64,000 nt of DNA from Pseudomonas sp. QTF5 (lineage in GTDB: Bacteria > Pseudomonadota > Gammaproteobacteria > Pseudomonadales > Pseudomonadaceae). The DNA is taken from contig NZ_AZRW02000018.1 of NCBI RefSeq assembly GCF_000512695.2, positions 43,675 through 107,674 of the forward strand, in the 5' to 3' direction. The translations under genes and the position numbers were made by a program. This document shows positions 41,334 to 51,369 of the stretch, one piece after another (positions within the stretch are counted from its first letter, which is position 1; every line of letters starts with the position of its first letter). The notes beneath the pieces were generated by a model that saw only the letters and a program-made list of their open reading frames with translations, was not told where the DNA came from and made no database searches.

Positions 41334-42458
41334 TTGCGTATCGTTTTTCTATTCTCGGCCTGGCTCTTGAGCTTTGGCGCCATGGCGGCGCCGGGCGATG
41401 TGGCAACGCTTGATCGCAGCACCTGGCCTGAGCAGCTCAGCAGCCCGACGCTGTTCGACGTCGCCTCGCGGGCCGAAATCCTCATGTTTGCCCGCGTTCT
41501 GCTGGCCAGTGAATCGCTGGATGAAGCGGGCCTGGCTCAGCGGCTGGGCCTGCGCACCCTCAATCTGGAGTCGGTCAACCAGCTGCGCCAGCGCATGTGG
41601 CAGCGTTTGCTGACCAATTACAACTTCGCCCAGCAGAGTTGCGACCAGGATGCCTCCTTCTGTTTCCTGGTCGAGGACATGGCCACCTTGCGTGAGCAAG
41701 CGGCGAAGTTTCAGGTGAGCGACGACAGCTATTACATCAAGTGGGCCGAGCCGAGCCGGTTGTTCCACGCCCAGTATCTGGACGAGCAGTTGCGCAAGGC
41801 CGCGCTGTTTCCGCAGACCAGCAGCGAAGTCGATCGTTTTGGCGACTATGAGCGCAATGGCGATGCCATGAATGACCGGCTGTTCCTGCTGACCTTCGAC
41901 AGCGCCGCCAATGCCACGCCAGATAACACCGCGTGGGTCACCGAGTACCTGCGCAAATCGAACATGAGCGCTACGTTCTTCGTCCTCGGCAAGGACATTC
42001 AGGCCCGTCTGGCCGAGCGTTCGGTGGCCAGCCTGCAAGGGACTTATTCGCTGCAATGCGTTGGCGTGCAAGGCTGGGAGTTCCGCTCCCACAGCCATTG
42101 GCAAGACTGGCAGGACTCGGTGCGACGCAGCGTCGAGCTGGTCAAAGGCAAGCTGCCGGAGAATTACGTGCCGCTGTTTCGTCCGCCCGATGGTCAGCGT
42201 CGATCCGATGCTGAAGGCTTCTTCACGTCTCAGGGCTTGCAGGTGGCGTTGTGGGACATCGATGCCCAGGACGGCGCCGGCAAGCTCAAAGGCAGCCAGA
42301 GCGCACAACGGGTGTTGACGCTGATGCTGCTGTGGCGGCATGGGGTGATCAATTTCAATGTGAAGCAGGATGCGCTGAAAACGGCGATGCCTTGGCTCAT
42401 TACGCAAACGGCGCCAAGCGGGATCGGTTGGGCAGACTGTCAGGACGCGTTTCGCTGA
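41334..42458 (+). CDS. Exported polysaccharide deacetylase-like protein with degenerate NodB motifs
   Basis: 374-residue protein with a signal peptide (residues 1-19, ending AMAAP) and a C-terminal NodB-like domain from about residue 180. NodB landmarks are present but altered: motif 1 reads LTFDSAANA instead of TFDDG, motif 2 SHSHWQDW, motif 3 FRPPDGQRR instead of RPPYG, and the last motif INFNV instead of LxHD. The metal site may be lost or reorganised. The N-terminal 180 residues (LDRSTWPEQLSSPTLFDVAS, helical) are a separate unknown domain. Start is TTG 41334 with GGAG at 41322-41325; no ATG fits the signal peptide. Confidence 0.78.
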   Translation: MRIVFLFSAWLLSFGAMAAPGDVATLDRSTWPEQLSSPTLFDVASRAEILMFARVLLASESLDEAGLAQRLGLRTLNLESVNQLRQRMWQRLLTNYNFAQQSCDQDASFCFLVEDMATLREQAAKFQVSDDSYYIKWAEPSRLFHAQYLDEQLRKAALFPQTSSEVDRFGDYERNGDAMNDRLFLLTFDSAANATPDNTAWVTEYLRKSNMSATFFVLGKDIQARLAERSVASLQGTYSLQCVGVQGWEFRSHSHWQDWQDSVRRSVELVKGKLPENYVPLFRPPDGQRRSDAEGFFTSQGLQVALWDIDAQDGAGKLKGSQSAQRVLTLMLLWRHGVINFNVKQDALKTAMPWLITQTAPSGIGWADCQDAFR

Positions 42459-42795
42459 AAACTGCAAAAGGCCGTAAACATTGGGTGAAGGGCGATTTCT
42501 GGAGAGAAATCGGTGCAGGCGGACTTCCGACTTTAACGGCACATTGCCTGCACGCCAAGGGCTATTCGTCACTCTGAAAAATAAACTTCAAAAAAACGTC
42601 AAAGTGCTTTTTTCTGTCACATGTTTTGGAGTATTACGAAGACAGACCGCCGAAACCTGCAACACAGGTGGCGTCTCCCAAGACCCCAGTTTGTGTGCAG
42701 TTCACTTGAATCCTCGCAGGTGAATTCGGCGGCCACTTCGAGGCGCAGCACTGTCATGGTACTGCGTCGACTGGCTCCCACAAAGGTGACCGAGT
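42459..42795. other. Intergenic region before the PhoH gene
   Basis: 337 bases without a credible gene. It holds a spaced inverted repeat, GTGCAGGC at 42513-42520 and GCCTGCAC at 42546-42553, and an AT-rich part near 42570-42610 that is the likeliest promoter position. Confidence 0.4.
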
Positions 42796-44190
42796 ATGGA
42801 TGATCACGGACGTAGCCCTTCTTCCAACCAGCCAATCCTTTATGTACTCGATACCAACGTATTGATTCACGATCCAAACGCCCTGCTTAATTTCGAAGAA
42901 CACCACGTCGCCATCCCGATGACCGTGCTTGAAGAGCTGGACAAGCTCAAGAGCGGGCATCACAGCGTTGCCGCGGAATGCCGCCAGGCGATTCGCCTGA
43001 TCGACAAGACCCTGGGTGATGCCAGCCCCGAAGACGTCGAACTCGGCGTACCGATCCAGCGCGGCAAGAGTGGGCCCAAGGGTTTGCTGTCAATTCTGAT
43101 GAGCAAGCGCACTGAGCCGAACATCATTCTGCCCGAGCATCTGAACGACAACATCATCATCAACCAGTTGATCGACCTGCGCGCGCGCGATGCAAAGCTG
43201 CCCGTGGTGCTGGTCACCAAAGATATCAACATGCGCCTCAAGGCCCGGGCTTGCGGGATTGCGGCCGAGGACTACAGTACCGACCAACTGGTCGACGACG
43301 TTTCGTTGCTGCCCAATGGTTATCACACCATGACCGGTTCGTTCTGGGATCGGGTGAGCAAAGTCGAAACCCGGCAGGATCATGGTCGAACCTGGCACCA
43401 GGTGCAGTTGATCGACAACCTGCCCGCCGTACACATCAACGAATTCATCATCGACGAACAGGGCTTTGTCGGCTGGATCAAGGAAATCCAGGTCGACAAG
43501 TTGCTGATCCTCGATCTGCATCAGGAACCGCTGTTGCACCAGGAAGCCTGGGGCCTGAAACCGCGTGACATCTATCAAAGCCTGGCGCTCTATGCCTTGC
43601 TCGATCCGGACATTCACCTGGTCAACCTGTCCGGCGCAGCCGGGTCGGGTAAAACCATTCTGGCCCTGGCGGCGGCCATCGAGCAGACCATGGTCAGCAA
43701 ACGCTACCGGCGCATCATCGCCACCCGCAGCGTGCAGGGGCTGGACCAGGAAATCGGCTTCCTGCCCGGCACCGAAGCGGAAAAAATGGAGCCTTGGCTC
43801 GGCGCCATCACCGACAACCTTGAAGCTCTGCACATGGATGACGAAAACACCCATGGCAGCGTCGACTACATCCTCAGCAAAGTGCCGTTGCAGTTCAAAT
43901 CCCTCAACTACATTCGAGGCCGCAGCTTCCAGCAGAGTCTGATCCTGATCGATGAATGCCAGAACCTCACCCCGCACCAGATGAAAACCATCATCACCCG
44001 TGCCGGCGCCGGTTCCAAAGTGGTGTGCCTGGGCAACCTGGCGCAGATCGATACCCCTTACCTGTCCGCGACCAGCTCCGGGCTGACTTATCTGACCGAG
44101 CGCTTCAAGGACTTCCCCAACGGTGTGCATATCACCCTGCAAGGGGTGCCACGCTCGATTCTGGCCGAATACGCCGAATCGCATCTGTAA
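42796..44190 (+). CDS. PIN-PhoH family ATPase (PhoH2-type)
   Basis: 464-residue fusion of an N-terminal PIN nuclease-like domain (residues about 14-150; YVLDTNVLIHDP, VLEELDKLKSG, LVTKDINMRLKA, giving the acidic metal-site residues) and a C-terminal PhoH ATPase/helicase-like domain (Walker A GAAGSGKT near 285; Walker B LILIDECQNLTP near 390). PhoH2 proteins are described as RNA helicase-ribonucleases. It stands alone, with a terminator after it; the cellular target is unknown. ATG 42796 with AAAGG 13-17 bases before. Confidence 0.9.
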   Translation: MDDHGRSPSSNQPILYVLDTNVLIHDPNALLNFEEHHVAIPMTVLEELDKLKSGHHSVAAECRQAIRLIDKTLGDASPEDVELGVPIQRGKSGPKGLLSILMSKRTEPNIILPEHLNDNIIINQLIDLRARDAKLPVVLVTKDINMRLKARACGIAAEDYSTDQLVDDVSLLPNGYHTMTGSFWDRVSKVETRQDHGRTWHQVQLIDNLPAVHINEFIIDEQGFVGWIKEIQVDKLLILDLHQEPLLHQEAWGLKPRDIYQSLALYALLDPDIHLVNLSGAAGSGKTILALAAAIEQTMVSKRYRRIIATRSVQGLDQEIGFLPGTEAEKMEPWLGAITDNLEALHMDDENTHGSVDYILSKVPLQFKSLNYIRGRSFQQSLILIDECQNLTPHQMKTIITRAGAGSKVVCLGNLAQIDTPYLSATSSGLTYLTERFKDFPNGVHITLQGVPRSILAEYAESHL

Positions 44191-44199
44191 ACCCTCATC

Positions 44200-44234
44200 A
44201 AAACCGGGCGGTCCACAGGTCGCTCGGTTTTTTA
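44200..44234 (+). terminator. Intrinsic terminator after the PhoH gene
   Basis: AAAACCGGGCG pairs with CGCTCGGTTTT (one G-U) around a 10-base loop and ends in TTTTTT. Confidence 0.82.
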
Positions 44235-44253
44235 ATGCCCGACACAAATCAAA

Positions 44254-44343
44254 TGTGGGAGCGGGCTTGCTCGCGAATGCGGTGTGTCAGTTGAAATAAC
44301 TAGTGACTGATACACCGCATTCGCGAGCAAGCCCGCTCCCACA
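44254..44343. repeat. REP pair (REPIN), type 1
   Basis: TGTGGGAGCGGGCTTGCTCG and CGAGCAAGCCCGCTCCCACA; the inverted homology continues into the loop (GCGGTGTGTCAGTT against GACTGATACACCGC). Between the PhoH gene and moaC. Confidence 0.92.
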
Positions 44344-44428
44344 AGGGGATTGTGGTGATCGGATAATCAAACGTGCGGAAATTTGACCCACAGGTTTACA
44401 ATCGATGCTCCTGATCAGGAGTATCCCT

Positions 44429-44902
44429 GTGCTGACTCATCTCGATTCCCAAGGTCGCGCCCATATGGTCGACGTCACTGAAAAAGCCGTGACCTTCCGC
44501 GAAGCGACCGCCCAAGCGCTGGTGCGCATGCTGCCCGAAACCCTGCAGATGATCGTCACTGGTGGCCATCCCAAGGGTGACGTGTTCGCCGTGGCGCGCA
44601 TCGCCGGCATCCAGGCGGCGAAGAAAACCAGCGATCTGATTCCTCTGTGCCACCCGTTGATGCTCACCGGCGTCAAGGTCGAACTCAGTGCCGAAGGCGA
44701 CGACACCGTGCGCATCGTGGCGTGCTGCAAGTTGTCCGGGCAGACTGGCGTCGAAATGGAAGCGCTCACCGCCGCCAGCGTCGCGGCGCTGACTATCTAT
44801 GACATGTGCAAGGCAGTGGATCGTGGCATGACCATCGAGAGCGTGCGGCTGCTGGAGAAACTCGGCGGCAAGAGCGGCCATTTCCGGGCGGATCAGCCAT
44901 GA
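44429..44902 (+). CDS. moaC: Cyclic pyranopterin monophosphate synthase MoaC
   Basis: Second enzyme of molybdenum cofactor synthesis (157 residues), forming cyclic pyranopterin monophosphate from the MoaA product. Conserved segments: [48 protein letters not shown] and the active-site KAVDRGM. GTG 44429 with AGGAG at 44417-44421 is chosen over an upstream ATG. Its stop overlaps the moaD start. moaA and moaB are not in the window. Confidence 0.95.
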   Translation: MLTHLDSQGRAHMVDVTEKAVTFREATAQALVRMLPETLQMIVTGGHPKGDVFAVARIAGIQAAKKTSDLIPLCHPLMLTGVKVELSAEGDDTVRIVACCKLSGQTGVEMEALTAASVAALTIYDMCKAVDRGMTIESVRLLEKLGGKSGHFRADQP

Positions 44903-45141
44903 ACGTTACTGTGAAGTTTTTTGCCCGTTACCGTGAAGCGCTCGGCGTGGACTCTGTGAAGGTCGAAGGTGATTTCGCCACGGTCGACGATGTGCGCGCG
45001 CTGCTCGCTCAACGTGACGGCGCCGAGGTACTGAGCGAGCAAAATCTGATGTGCGCCCGCAACGAAGACCTCTGCCAGCTCGACGAACCGGTAAGTGATG
45101 GCGATGAAGTAGCGTTTTTTCCGACCGTGACCGGGGGCTGA
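44899..45141 (+). CDS. moaD: Molybdopterin synthase sulfur carrier MoaD
   Basis: Small ubiquitin-like subunit (80 residues) of molybdopterin synthase. It starts [16 protein letters not shown] and ends in the essential Gly-Gly (FFPTVTGG) that is thiocarboxylated. The ATG overlaps the moaC stop in ATGA, so translation is coupled; moaE follows after 3 bases. Confidence 0.95.
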   Translation: MNVTVKFFARYREALGVDSVKVEGDFATVDDVRALLAQRDGAEVLSEQNLMCARNEDLCQLDEPVSDGDEVAFFPTVTGG

Positions 45142-45144
45142 ACC

Positions 45145-45597
45145 ATGGCGATTCGCGTGCAATCCACGCCGTTCGACCCGGGTGCTGAAGTCAACGCCAT
45201 GCACGCAGCCAATGTGGGCGTTGGTGCGGTGGTGAGTTTTGTCGGCTACGTGCGCGACTTCAATGACGGCCTCGACGTCGCCGGGATGTTTCTGGAGCAC
45301 TACCCGGGCATGACCGAAAAAGCCCTGGGCAAGATTGCCGCGGAGGCCGAGCAGCGCTGGCCGCTGTTGAAGCTGGAAGTGTTGCACCGCATCGGCGCCC
45401 TGGAGCCGGGCGAGCCGATCGTCTTCGTCGGCGCCGCCAGCGCTCATCGTCAAGCAGCGTTCGATGCCTGTGCCTTTGTCATGGATTACCTGAAAACCCG
45501 CGCGCCGTTCTGGAAGAAAGAAAACACCCGTGATGGGCCGCGTTGGGTGGAAGGGCGTGACAGCGATCATGCGGCGGCAGATCGCTGGAAGCAGTAA
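45145..45597 (+). CDS. moaE: Molybdopterin synthase catalytic subunit MoaE
   Basis: Large subunit (150 residues) that inserts two sulfurs into the pyranopterin precursor with MoaD. Family signs are FVGYVRDFNDG, EHYPGMTEKAL, HRIGALEPGEPIVFVG, SAHRQAAFDACAFVMDYLK and the active-site Lys stretch PFWKKE. Last gene of the moaCDE unit. No hairpin terminator is obvious after it; the next 477 bases contain a type-3 REP pair and the dsbB leader. Confidence 0.95.
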   Translation: MAIRVQSTPFDPGAEVNAMHAANVGVGAVVSFVGYVRDFNDGLDVAGMFLEHYPGMTEKALGKIAAEAEQRWPLLKLEVLHRIGALEPGEPIVFVGAASAHRQAAFDACAFVMDYLKTRAPFWKKENTRDGPRWVEGRDSDHAAADRWKQ

Positions 45598-45733
45598 GCA
45601 ATCGATCCGTTTTCACGGGCTCGATTCTTGAAAAACACTTGAAAGTTAATCCGTGCTTAACCGGTTTATCGTTTATTCCCGATGTTGGCCAATACTGTTC
45701 ACGTAAGCGCGATTCTTCAGTTATGCCTACCTT

Positions 45734-45840
45734 TGTGGCGAGCGAGCTTGCTCCGGGCGGCGTTCCGACGTTGGGCTGCGTAGCGGCCCCAAAAATCTGA
45801 GTGCTACGCATTCAAGCGGGAGCAAGCTCCCTCGCCACAG
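45734..45840. repeat. Type-3 REP pair
   Basis: GTGGCGAGCGAGCTTGCTCC and GGGAGCAAGCTCCCTCGCCA at the ends, with a TGCGTAGCGGCCCCAA piece inside; the same composite in reverse at 11418-11521. The remaining 45841-46074 shows no supported gene and is probably the dsbB leader. Confidence 0.78.
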
Positions 45841-46074
45841 GTTTCTCACGGGCTCACGACTCTCGTGAACAGCATTGCCGCCCGCAGGCCGGGTTCAGGG
45901 GCTGCTCAAGGCTCTCAAAGGTCAGGACCAGCGTGTAGACTTCCGGGCAACCGATATCAGATCGACAAGGTCGCATTACCGCCAGTTGGCATATCGAAGA
46001 CAACATCAGCCTGATGCCGCAGCTGCAAGCGCAGCCGCCGACGAGCTGATCCACGGACACAAAAGGGAAACGCG

Positions 46075-46584
46075 ATGAGCGAGGAAACGATGCGGTTGGG
46101 GCGTGAACGGCGCTATCTGGTGCTTCTGGGCATTATCTGCCTGGCGCTGATCGGTGGTGCGCTGTACATGCAAGTGGCTCTGGGCGAGGCACCGTGCCCG
46201 CTGTGCATCCTGCAACGCTACGCGCTGTTGCTGATTGCGCTGTTCGCCTTTATCGGCGCAGCGACGCGCACCCGCCGCAGCATCACGCTGTTCGAAGCGC
46301 TGGTGGTGATCTGCGCCATTGCGGGCGCCGGGGTGGCCGGGCATCACGTCTATACCCAGTTTTACCCGGCGGTCAGTTGCGGCATCGATGTGCTGCAACC
46401 AATAGTCGACGGTCTGCCGCTGGCGAAGATCTTCCCGCTGGGCTTCCAGGTTGATGGTTTCTGTTCCACTCCGTACCCGCCGATCCTCGGTTTGTCCTTG
46501 GCACAGTGGGCGCTGGTGGCGTTCGTGCTGATCGTGGTGTTGGTGCCGTTGCTCACTTCGCGTAACCGCAAAACGCTGCGTTGA
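46075..46584 (+). CDS. dsbB: Disulfide bond formation protein DsbB
   Basis: Inner-membrane quinone reductase (169 residues) that reoxidises DsbA. Four membrane segments; first cysteine pair in the periplasmic loop EAPCPLCILQR, second pair split between VSCGIDVLQP and DGFCSTPYPP, as the family requires. ATG 46075 follows AAAGGGAAA. A strong terminator follows. Adjacent to the quinol oxidase operon cyoABCDE, which can take electrons from the quinol DsbB makes, although the two units are separated by 829 bases. Confidence 0.93.
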   Translation: MSEETMRLGRERRYLVLLGIICLALIGGALYMQVALGEAPCPLCILQRYALLLIALFAFIGAATRTRRSITLFEALVVICAIAGAGVAGHHVYTQFYPAVSCGIDVLQPIVDGLPLAKIFPLGFQVDGFCSTPYPPILGLSLAQWALVAFVLIVVLVPLLTSRNRKTLR

Positions 46585-46612
46585 GGCTGTCCGCCACACC
46601 GTCAGGTGAAAC

Positions 46613-46653
46613 AAAAAACGCCCCGGTCCTCGTTGAGAGGCCGGGGCGTTTTG
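46613..46653 (+). terminator. Intrinsic terminator after dsbB
   Basis: AACGCCCCGG and CCGGGGCGTT close a hairpin at 46617-46650 with T residues after it and A residues before it; probably works in both directions. Confidence 0.88.
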
Positions 46654-47413
46654 CATGTTCAGAGGACGGGTAAAAAGACCTTGATGCGCGACAAGGACGG
46701 GTGCGACATGCGTGCGACACGTTGTCACAGCGTGAGTGTCGCAAGGCATTTCAATACGTTGAATCGGTGCATCGTCATGCAACAAAAACGGGCTCTTCAA
46801 GCAACTGAAGGCTTTAGCGCCCATCGGCCGAAACAGGCAGTTTTAACAGGGGCTGGCGAATGGCCAAAGCCCTTGTCACATAGGGGGTAGAGCAGGGTAC
46901 AAGGCGAGTGCAGAGCCCTTGAATCTGTCTGAACTTCGCGTGGTAGACCTACATTTTTTGGTGTTTTTGTTGAGAATTAATTTCGATACCATGGCGCACT
47001 TTTGCAAAAACCGTTAATGATTGTTGTTGGATCGGATAAAAATTATTTCGGGATGAGACATGGTTTATGAATCGCTACATATCTACAATCGCCCGCACTG
47101 AATTTCCGGCACTGCTCACCCTGACTCAGGTGCAGGAGCAGCATTAGGGTGTCTAGAGGCCAGATGGCTTCATGTGATGCCCAAAGTGTCGGTGCTTCCC
47201 GACTATCCGCACCAAATGGAATTGGTCTGTAACAAGGCCCTTGACCACGAATTCGAATAAGAACTTAACGCAGGCCCAGGATTTGTCGAACAGCGTCTGA
47301 CGCGCGACGGGCAGGCCCTTATTCAATCCAAGAAAAATGCCAACCCTTGGCAGGGTGAAGTGTTGGCGATCAAAACCCAACTGCATTGCGCAAGCTGCTT
47401 TAGAGGTCGTGAG
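46654..47413. other. Long leader region upstream of cyoA
   Basis: 760 bases after the dsbB terminator with no clear gene. Two very short open frames occur on the plus strand (47067-47147, 26 codons; 47177-47260, 28 codons) without good ribosome sites. The cyoA frame is open upstream from about 47280 and reads with plausible codons ([20 protein letters not shown]), which might be decayed coding DNA. The promoter is probably in the AT-rich 46960-47080 part. Confidence 0.4.
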
Positions 47414-48358
47414 ATGAGTAAAAACAGGTACCCCAGACTACTAGGCTTATTGCCGCTGCTCGGCACGTTGTTGCTGGGAGGCTGCAACATGACCTTGCTC
47501 GATCCCAAGGGCCAGGTCGGCCTGGATGAGCGAAACCTGATCATCACCGCAACGCTGCTGATGCTGTTGGTCGTCGTGCCGGTCATCGTCATGACCTTCC
47601 TGTTCGCCTGGAAGTACCGCGCTTCCAACAAGGACGCCGTCTACACGCCGAAGTGGTCGCACTCCACCAAGATCGAAATCGCCGTGTGGACGATTCCGGT
47701 ACTGATCATCATTGCCTTGGGTTACATCACCTACAAGTCGACCCACGCGCTTGACCCTTACAAGCCGCTGGAATCCGACGTCAAGCCGATCACCATTGAA
47801 GTGGTCGCGCTGGACTGGAAGTGGCTGTTCATCTACCCGGAACAAGGCATTGCCACGGTCAACAAGATCGTGTTCCCGGCGCACACCCCGATCAACTTCA
47901 AGATCACTTCGGACGCCGTGATGAACTCGTTCTTCATCCCTGCGCTGGGCGGTCAGATCTACGCGATGGCGGGCATGCAGACCAAACTGCACCTGATCGC
48001 CAACGAGAACGCTGAAATGGACGGTATCTCCGCCAACTACAGCGGCGCCGGTTTCACCGGTATGAAATTCAAAGCGATCGCCACTTCCCAGGAAGATTTC
48101 GATGCTTGGGTAAGCGAAGTCAAAAAGGCACCTAAACAGCTAGAACAAGCTGAATACGCAGCCCTTGCCAAGCAGAGCCAGAACAACCCAGTCGAGCTCT
48201 ACTCCTCGGTGACGCCGAACCTGTTCCAGACCATCGTCGACAAGTACGAAGGCATGAAACCGGGTCCGAAAGTGAAGCACGAGAAAGAAGAGAAAGAAGT
48301 GGCCGCTACGCAAGGAATGGACATGAACTCGCATTCAGCTGCCGGGGCAGAGGAGTAA
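47414..48358 (+). CDS. cyoA: Cytochrome bo3 ubiquinol oxidase subunit II, CyoA
   Basis: Subunit II of the proton-pumping quinol oxidase (314 residues). Lipoprotein-type signal with L-L-G-G-C at about residue 24, two membrane helices (residues about 45-65 and 90-108), then a cupredoxin domain facing the periplasm ([43 protein letters not shown]) that lacks the CuA cysteines, as expected for a quinol oxidase. ATG 47414 has AGAGG at 47402-47406. Heads cyoABCDE with 3-base spacing to cyoB. Confidence 0.95.
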   Translation: MSKNRYPRLLGLLPLLGTLLLGGCNMTLLDPKGQVGLDERNLIITATLLMLLVVVPVIVMTFLFAWKYRASNKDAVYTPKWSHSTKIEIAVWTIPVLIIIALGYITYKSTHALDPYKPLESDVKPITIEVVALDWKWLFIYPEQGIATVNKIVFPAHTPINFKITSDAVMNSFFIPALGGQIYAMAGMQTKLHLIANENAEMDGISANYSGAGFTGMKFKAIATSQEDFDAWVSEVKKAPKQLEQAEYAALAKQSQNNPVELYSSVTPNLFQTIVDKYEGMKPGPKVKHEKEEKEVAATQGMDMNSHSAAGAEE

Positions 48359-48361
48359 ACG

Positions 48362-50392
48362 ATGTTTGGTAAATTAAGTTGGGAAGCGGTCCCGTTCCAC
48401 GAGCCGATCGTGATGGTGACCATCGCCATGATCGCACTCGGCGGTCTGGGCCTGTTCGCTGCAATCACCTACTTCAAGAAGTGGACCTACCTGTGGACCG
48501 AGTGGCTCACCTCGGTCGACCACAAGAAAATCGGCGTGATGTACATCATCGTCGCCATGGTCATGCTGCTGCGCGGCTTTGCCGACGCCATCATGATGCG
48601 TACCCAGCTGGCCATGGCCACCGAGGGTTCGCCTGGCTACCTGCCGCCCGAACACTATGACCAGATCTTCACCGCTCACGGTGTGATCATGATCATCTTC
48701 ATGGCGATGCCATTCTTCACCGGCCTGATGAACCTTGCAGTGCCGCTGCAGATCGGCGCGCGTGACGTTGCCTACCCGTTCCTGAACTCCCTGAGCTTCT
48801 GGCTGCTGGTATCCGGCGTGGTGCTGATCAACCTGTCCCTGGGCGTCGGCGAATTCGCCAAGACCGGCTGGGTTGCCTATCCGCCGCTGTCGGGCCTGCA
48901 ATACAGCCCTGGCGTGGGGATGGATTACTACATCTGGGCGCTACAGCTATCCGGCCTGGGTACGACGCTGACGGGGGTCAACTTCCTGGCCACCGTGCTG
49001 AAAATGCGTACCCCTGGCATGAAGCTGATGGACATGCCGATCTTCACCTGGACCTGCACCTGGGCCAACGTCCTGATCGTGGCTTCGTTCCCGATCCTGA
49101 CCGCTACCCTGGCACTGCTGACGCTTGACCGTTACATGGATTTCCACATTTTCACCAATGAACTTGGTGGCAATCCGATGATGTACGTGAACCTGTTCTG
49201 GGCATGGGGTCACCCTGAGGTGTACATCCTGATCCTGCCAGCGTTCGGTATCTTCTCTGAAGTCATCTCGACCTTCACCGGCAAGAAACTGTTCGGCCAC
49301 CACTCGATGGTCTACGCATCGGGCGCGATCTCGATCCTGGGCTTCATGGTCTGGCTGCACCACTTCTTCACCATGGGTTCGGGTGCCAGCGTCAACGCCT
49401 TCTTCGGTCTGGCGACGATGCTGATTTCCATCCCGACGGGTGTGAAGCTGTTCAACTGGCTGTTCACCATCTACCAGGGCCGTCTGCGTTTCACCAGCCA
49501 GGTTCTGTGGACCCTGGGCTTCATGGTGACCTTCGCCATCGGCGGCATGACCGGCGTACTGCTGGCCATCCCGGGTGCTGACTTCGTTCTGCACAACAGC
49601 CTGTTCGTGATCGCGCACTTCCATAACGTGATCATCGGCGGTGCGGTATTCGGTTACATCGCAGGTTTCGCGTTCTACTTCCCTAAAGCGTTCGGCTTCA
49701 AGCTGCACGAAGGCTGGGGCAAGGCAGCGTTCTGGTTCTGGATCTCGGGCTTCTTCGTCGCGTTCATGCCGCTCTACGCTCTGGGCTTCATGGGCATGAC
49801 CCGTCGCCTGAACGCCACCACCAACCCTGAGTGGGTGCCGTACCTGTACGTCGCCATGTTCGGTGCGGTGATGATCGCCGTGGGTATCGCTTGCCAGCTG
49901 ATCCAGCTGTACGTCAGCGTGCGTGACCGCAACAAGCCGGAAAACATGTGCGAACACGGCGACCCGTGGAATGCCCACACCCTGGAATGGTCGACCTCGT
50001 CGCCACCACCGTTCTACAACTTCGCCGTGCTGCCGAAAGCCGACTGCATCGACCCGTTCACCGAAGCCAAGGAAAACGGCACTGCGTACAAGGCTCCGGC
50101 CAAGTACCAGCCGATCCACATGCCTAACAACACCGCCACCGGTGTGGTCATGGGCGCGCTGTTGACCGTGTTCGGTTTCGCGATGATCTGGCACATCTGG
50201 TGGCTGGCCATCGCTAGCCTGGCCGGCACCGTGATCTACTTCGTGATCCACGCGGCCCGTGATGATCAAGGCTATATGGTGCCGGTCGACGTGATCGAGC
50301 GCATCGAAGCCGAGCAGCACAAGCGCCTGGTAGCGGCAGGGAAAATCCCGGCCACCGCCACCCGTGTTGAAACCTCGTTGGAACAGGCTTAA
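48362..50392 (+). CDS. cyoB: Cytochrome bo3 ubiquinol oxidase subunit I, CyoB
   Basis: Catalytic subunit (676 residues) with 14-15 membrane helices, low-spin heme b and the heme o3-CuB site. The cross-linked His-Tyr segment is [15 protein letters not shown]; further copper ligands are in [10 protein letters not shown], and heme ligands in FHNVIIGG. The C-terminal extension ([15 protein letters not shown] onward) is the usual quinol-oxidase tail. 3 bases from cyoA and from cyoC. Confidence 0.96.
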   Translation: MFGKLSWEAVPFHEPIVMVTIAMIALGGLGLFAAITYFKKWTYLWTEWLTSVDHKKIGVMYIIVAMVMLLRGFADAIMMRTQLAMATEGSPGYLPPEHYDQIFTAHGVIMIIFMAMPFFTGLMNLAVPLQIGARDVAYPFLNSLSFWLLVSGVVLINLSLGVGEFAKTGWVAYPPLSGLQYSPGVGMDYYIWALQLSGLGTTLTGVNFLATVLKMRTPGMKLMDMPIFTWTCTWANVLIVASFPILTATLALLTLDRYMDFHIFTNELGGNPMMYVNLFWAWGHPEVYILILPAFGIFSEVISTFTGKKLFGHHSMVYASGAISILGFMVWLHHFFTMGSGASVNAFFGLATMLISIPTGVKLFNWLFTIYQGRLRFTSQVLWTLGFMVTFAIGGMTGVLLAIPGADFVLHNSLFVIAHFHNVIIGGAVFGYIAGFAFYFPKAFGFKLHEGWGKAAFWFWISGFFVAFMPLYALGFMGMTRRLNATTNPEWVPYLYVAMFGAVMIAVGIACQLIQLYVSVRDRNKPENMCEHGDPWNAHTLEWSTSSPPPFYNFAVLPKADCIDPFTEAKENGTAYKAPAKYQPIHMPNNTATGVVMGALLTVFGFAMIWHIWWLAIASLAGTVIYFVIHAARDDQGYMVPVDVIERIEAEQHKRLVAAGKIPATATRVETSLEQA

Positions 50393-50395
50393 ACC

Positions 50396-51016
50396 ATGTC
50401 GAATTTAGTGACCAATGTTGGACACGCCCATGGTGACCATGGGCACGATGACCACCACGACTCGGGCGAGATGACCGTATACGGTTTCTGGCTCTACCTG
50501 ATGACCGACTGCATTCTGTTTGCGTCGATCTTCGCGGTGTACGCGGTACTGGTTAACAACGTAGCGGGTGGCCCATCGGGCCACGACATCTTCGAACTGC
50601 CATACGTGCTGGGCGAAACCGCTCTGCTGTTGTTCAGTTCGATCACCTACGGCTTCGCCATGCTGGCGTTCTACCGGGGCAACAAGAAGCAGGTCCTGGG
50701 CTGGTTGGCCATGACCTTCCTGTTCGGCCTGGGCTTCATCGGCATGGAGATCAACGAGTTCCACATCTTGATCTCCGAAGGCTACGGCCCTAGCCGTTCC
50801 GGCTTCCTGTCCGGGTTCTTCACCCTGGTCGGTACCCACGGTCTGCACGTGACCAGCGGTCTGATCTGGATGGCGATCATGATGTATCAGGTCAACAAGC
50901 ATGGCCTGACCTCGACCAACAAGACCCGTCTGAGCTGCCTGAGCCTGTTCTGGCACTTCCTGGACGTCGTCTGGATCTGCGTATTCACCGTTGTTTATCT
51001 GATGGGGACTATGTAA
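50396..51016 (+). CDS. cyoC: Cytochrome bo3 ubiquinol oxidase subunit III, CyoC
   Basis: Subunit III (206 residues), five membrane helices, stabilising the oxidase. Family signs: [70 protein letters not shown]. The N-terminus is His/Asp-rich ([15 protein letters not shown]), which could bind metal; such a tail is common in Pseudomonas CyoC. Its stop is directly followed by the cyoD start. Confidence 0.95.
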   Translation: MSNLVTNVGHAHGDHGHDDHHDSGEMTVYGFWLYLMTDCILFASIFAVYAVLVNNVAGGPSGHDIFELPYVLGETALLLFSSITYGFAMLAFYRGNKKQVLGWLAMTFLFGLGFIGMEINEFHILISEGYGPSRSGFLSGFFTLVGTHGLHVTSGLIWMAIMMYQVNKHGLTSTNKTRLSCLSLFWHFLDVVWICVFTVVYLMGTM

Positions 51017-51358
51017 ATGGCTAACCCAGCTCATTCCCACCATGGCCACGACGACGCCGGTCACGGCAGCTACAAGTCGTACGCCATCGGCTTCATCCTG
51101 TCGGTGATCCTGACCGTCATTCCATTCGGTCTGGTGATGTACCCGACGCTGCCGAAGTCGATCACCCTGTTGATCGTCCTGGCGTTCGCGATCGTCCAGG
51201 TGCTGGTGCACCTGGTGTACTTCCTGCACCTGGACCGTTCGGCCGCGCAGCGTAACAACGTGATTGCGTTTGTCTTCGCCGCGATCGTGATCGTCCTGCT
51301 GGTTGGCCTGTCGCTGTGGATCATGTTCAGCATCCACACCTTCATGATGGCGAAGTGA
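51017..51358 (+). CDS. cyoD: Cytochrome bo3 ubiquinol oxidase subunit IV, CyoD
   Basis: Small subunit (113 residues) with three membrane helices (residues about 20-40, 50-70, 80-102) that assists assembly of the CuB site. The N-terminus is again His-rich (ANPAHSHHGHDDAGHG). ATG 51017 directly follows the cyoC TAA, so translation is coupled; 11 bases to cyoE. Confidence 0.95.
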   Translation: MANPAHSHHGHDDAGHGSYKSYAIGFILSVILTVIPFGLVMYPTLPKSITLLIVLAFAIVQVLVHLVYFLHLDRSAAQRNNVIAFVFAAIVIVLLVGLSLWIMFSIHTFMMAK

Positions 51359-51369
51359 GGTAAGTCCGC

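Noticed and set aside
45875..46078. 67-codon frame before dsbB
   Set aside because: No ribosome site, no hydrophobic or domain features, and it overlaps the dsbB start; treated as leader.
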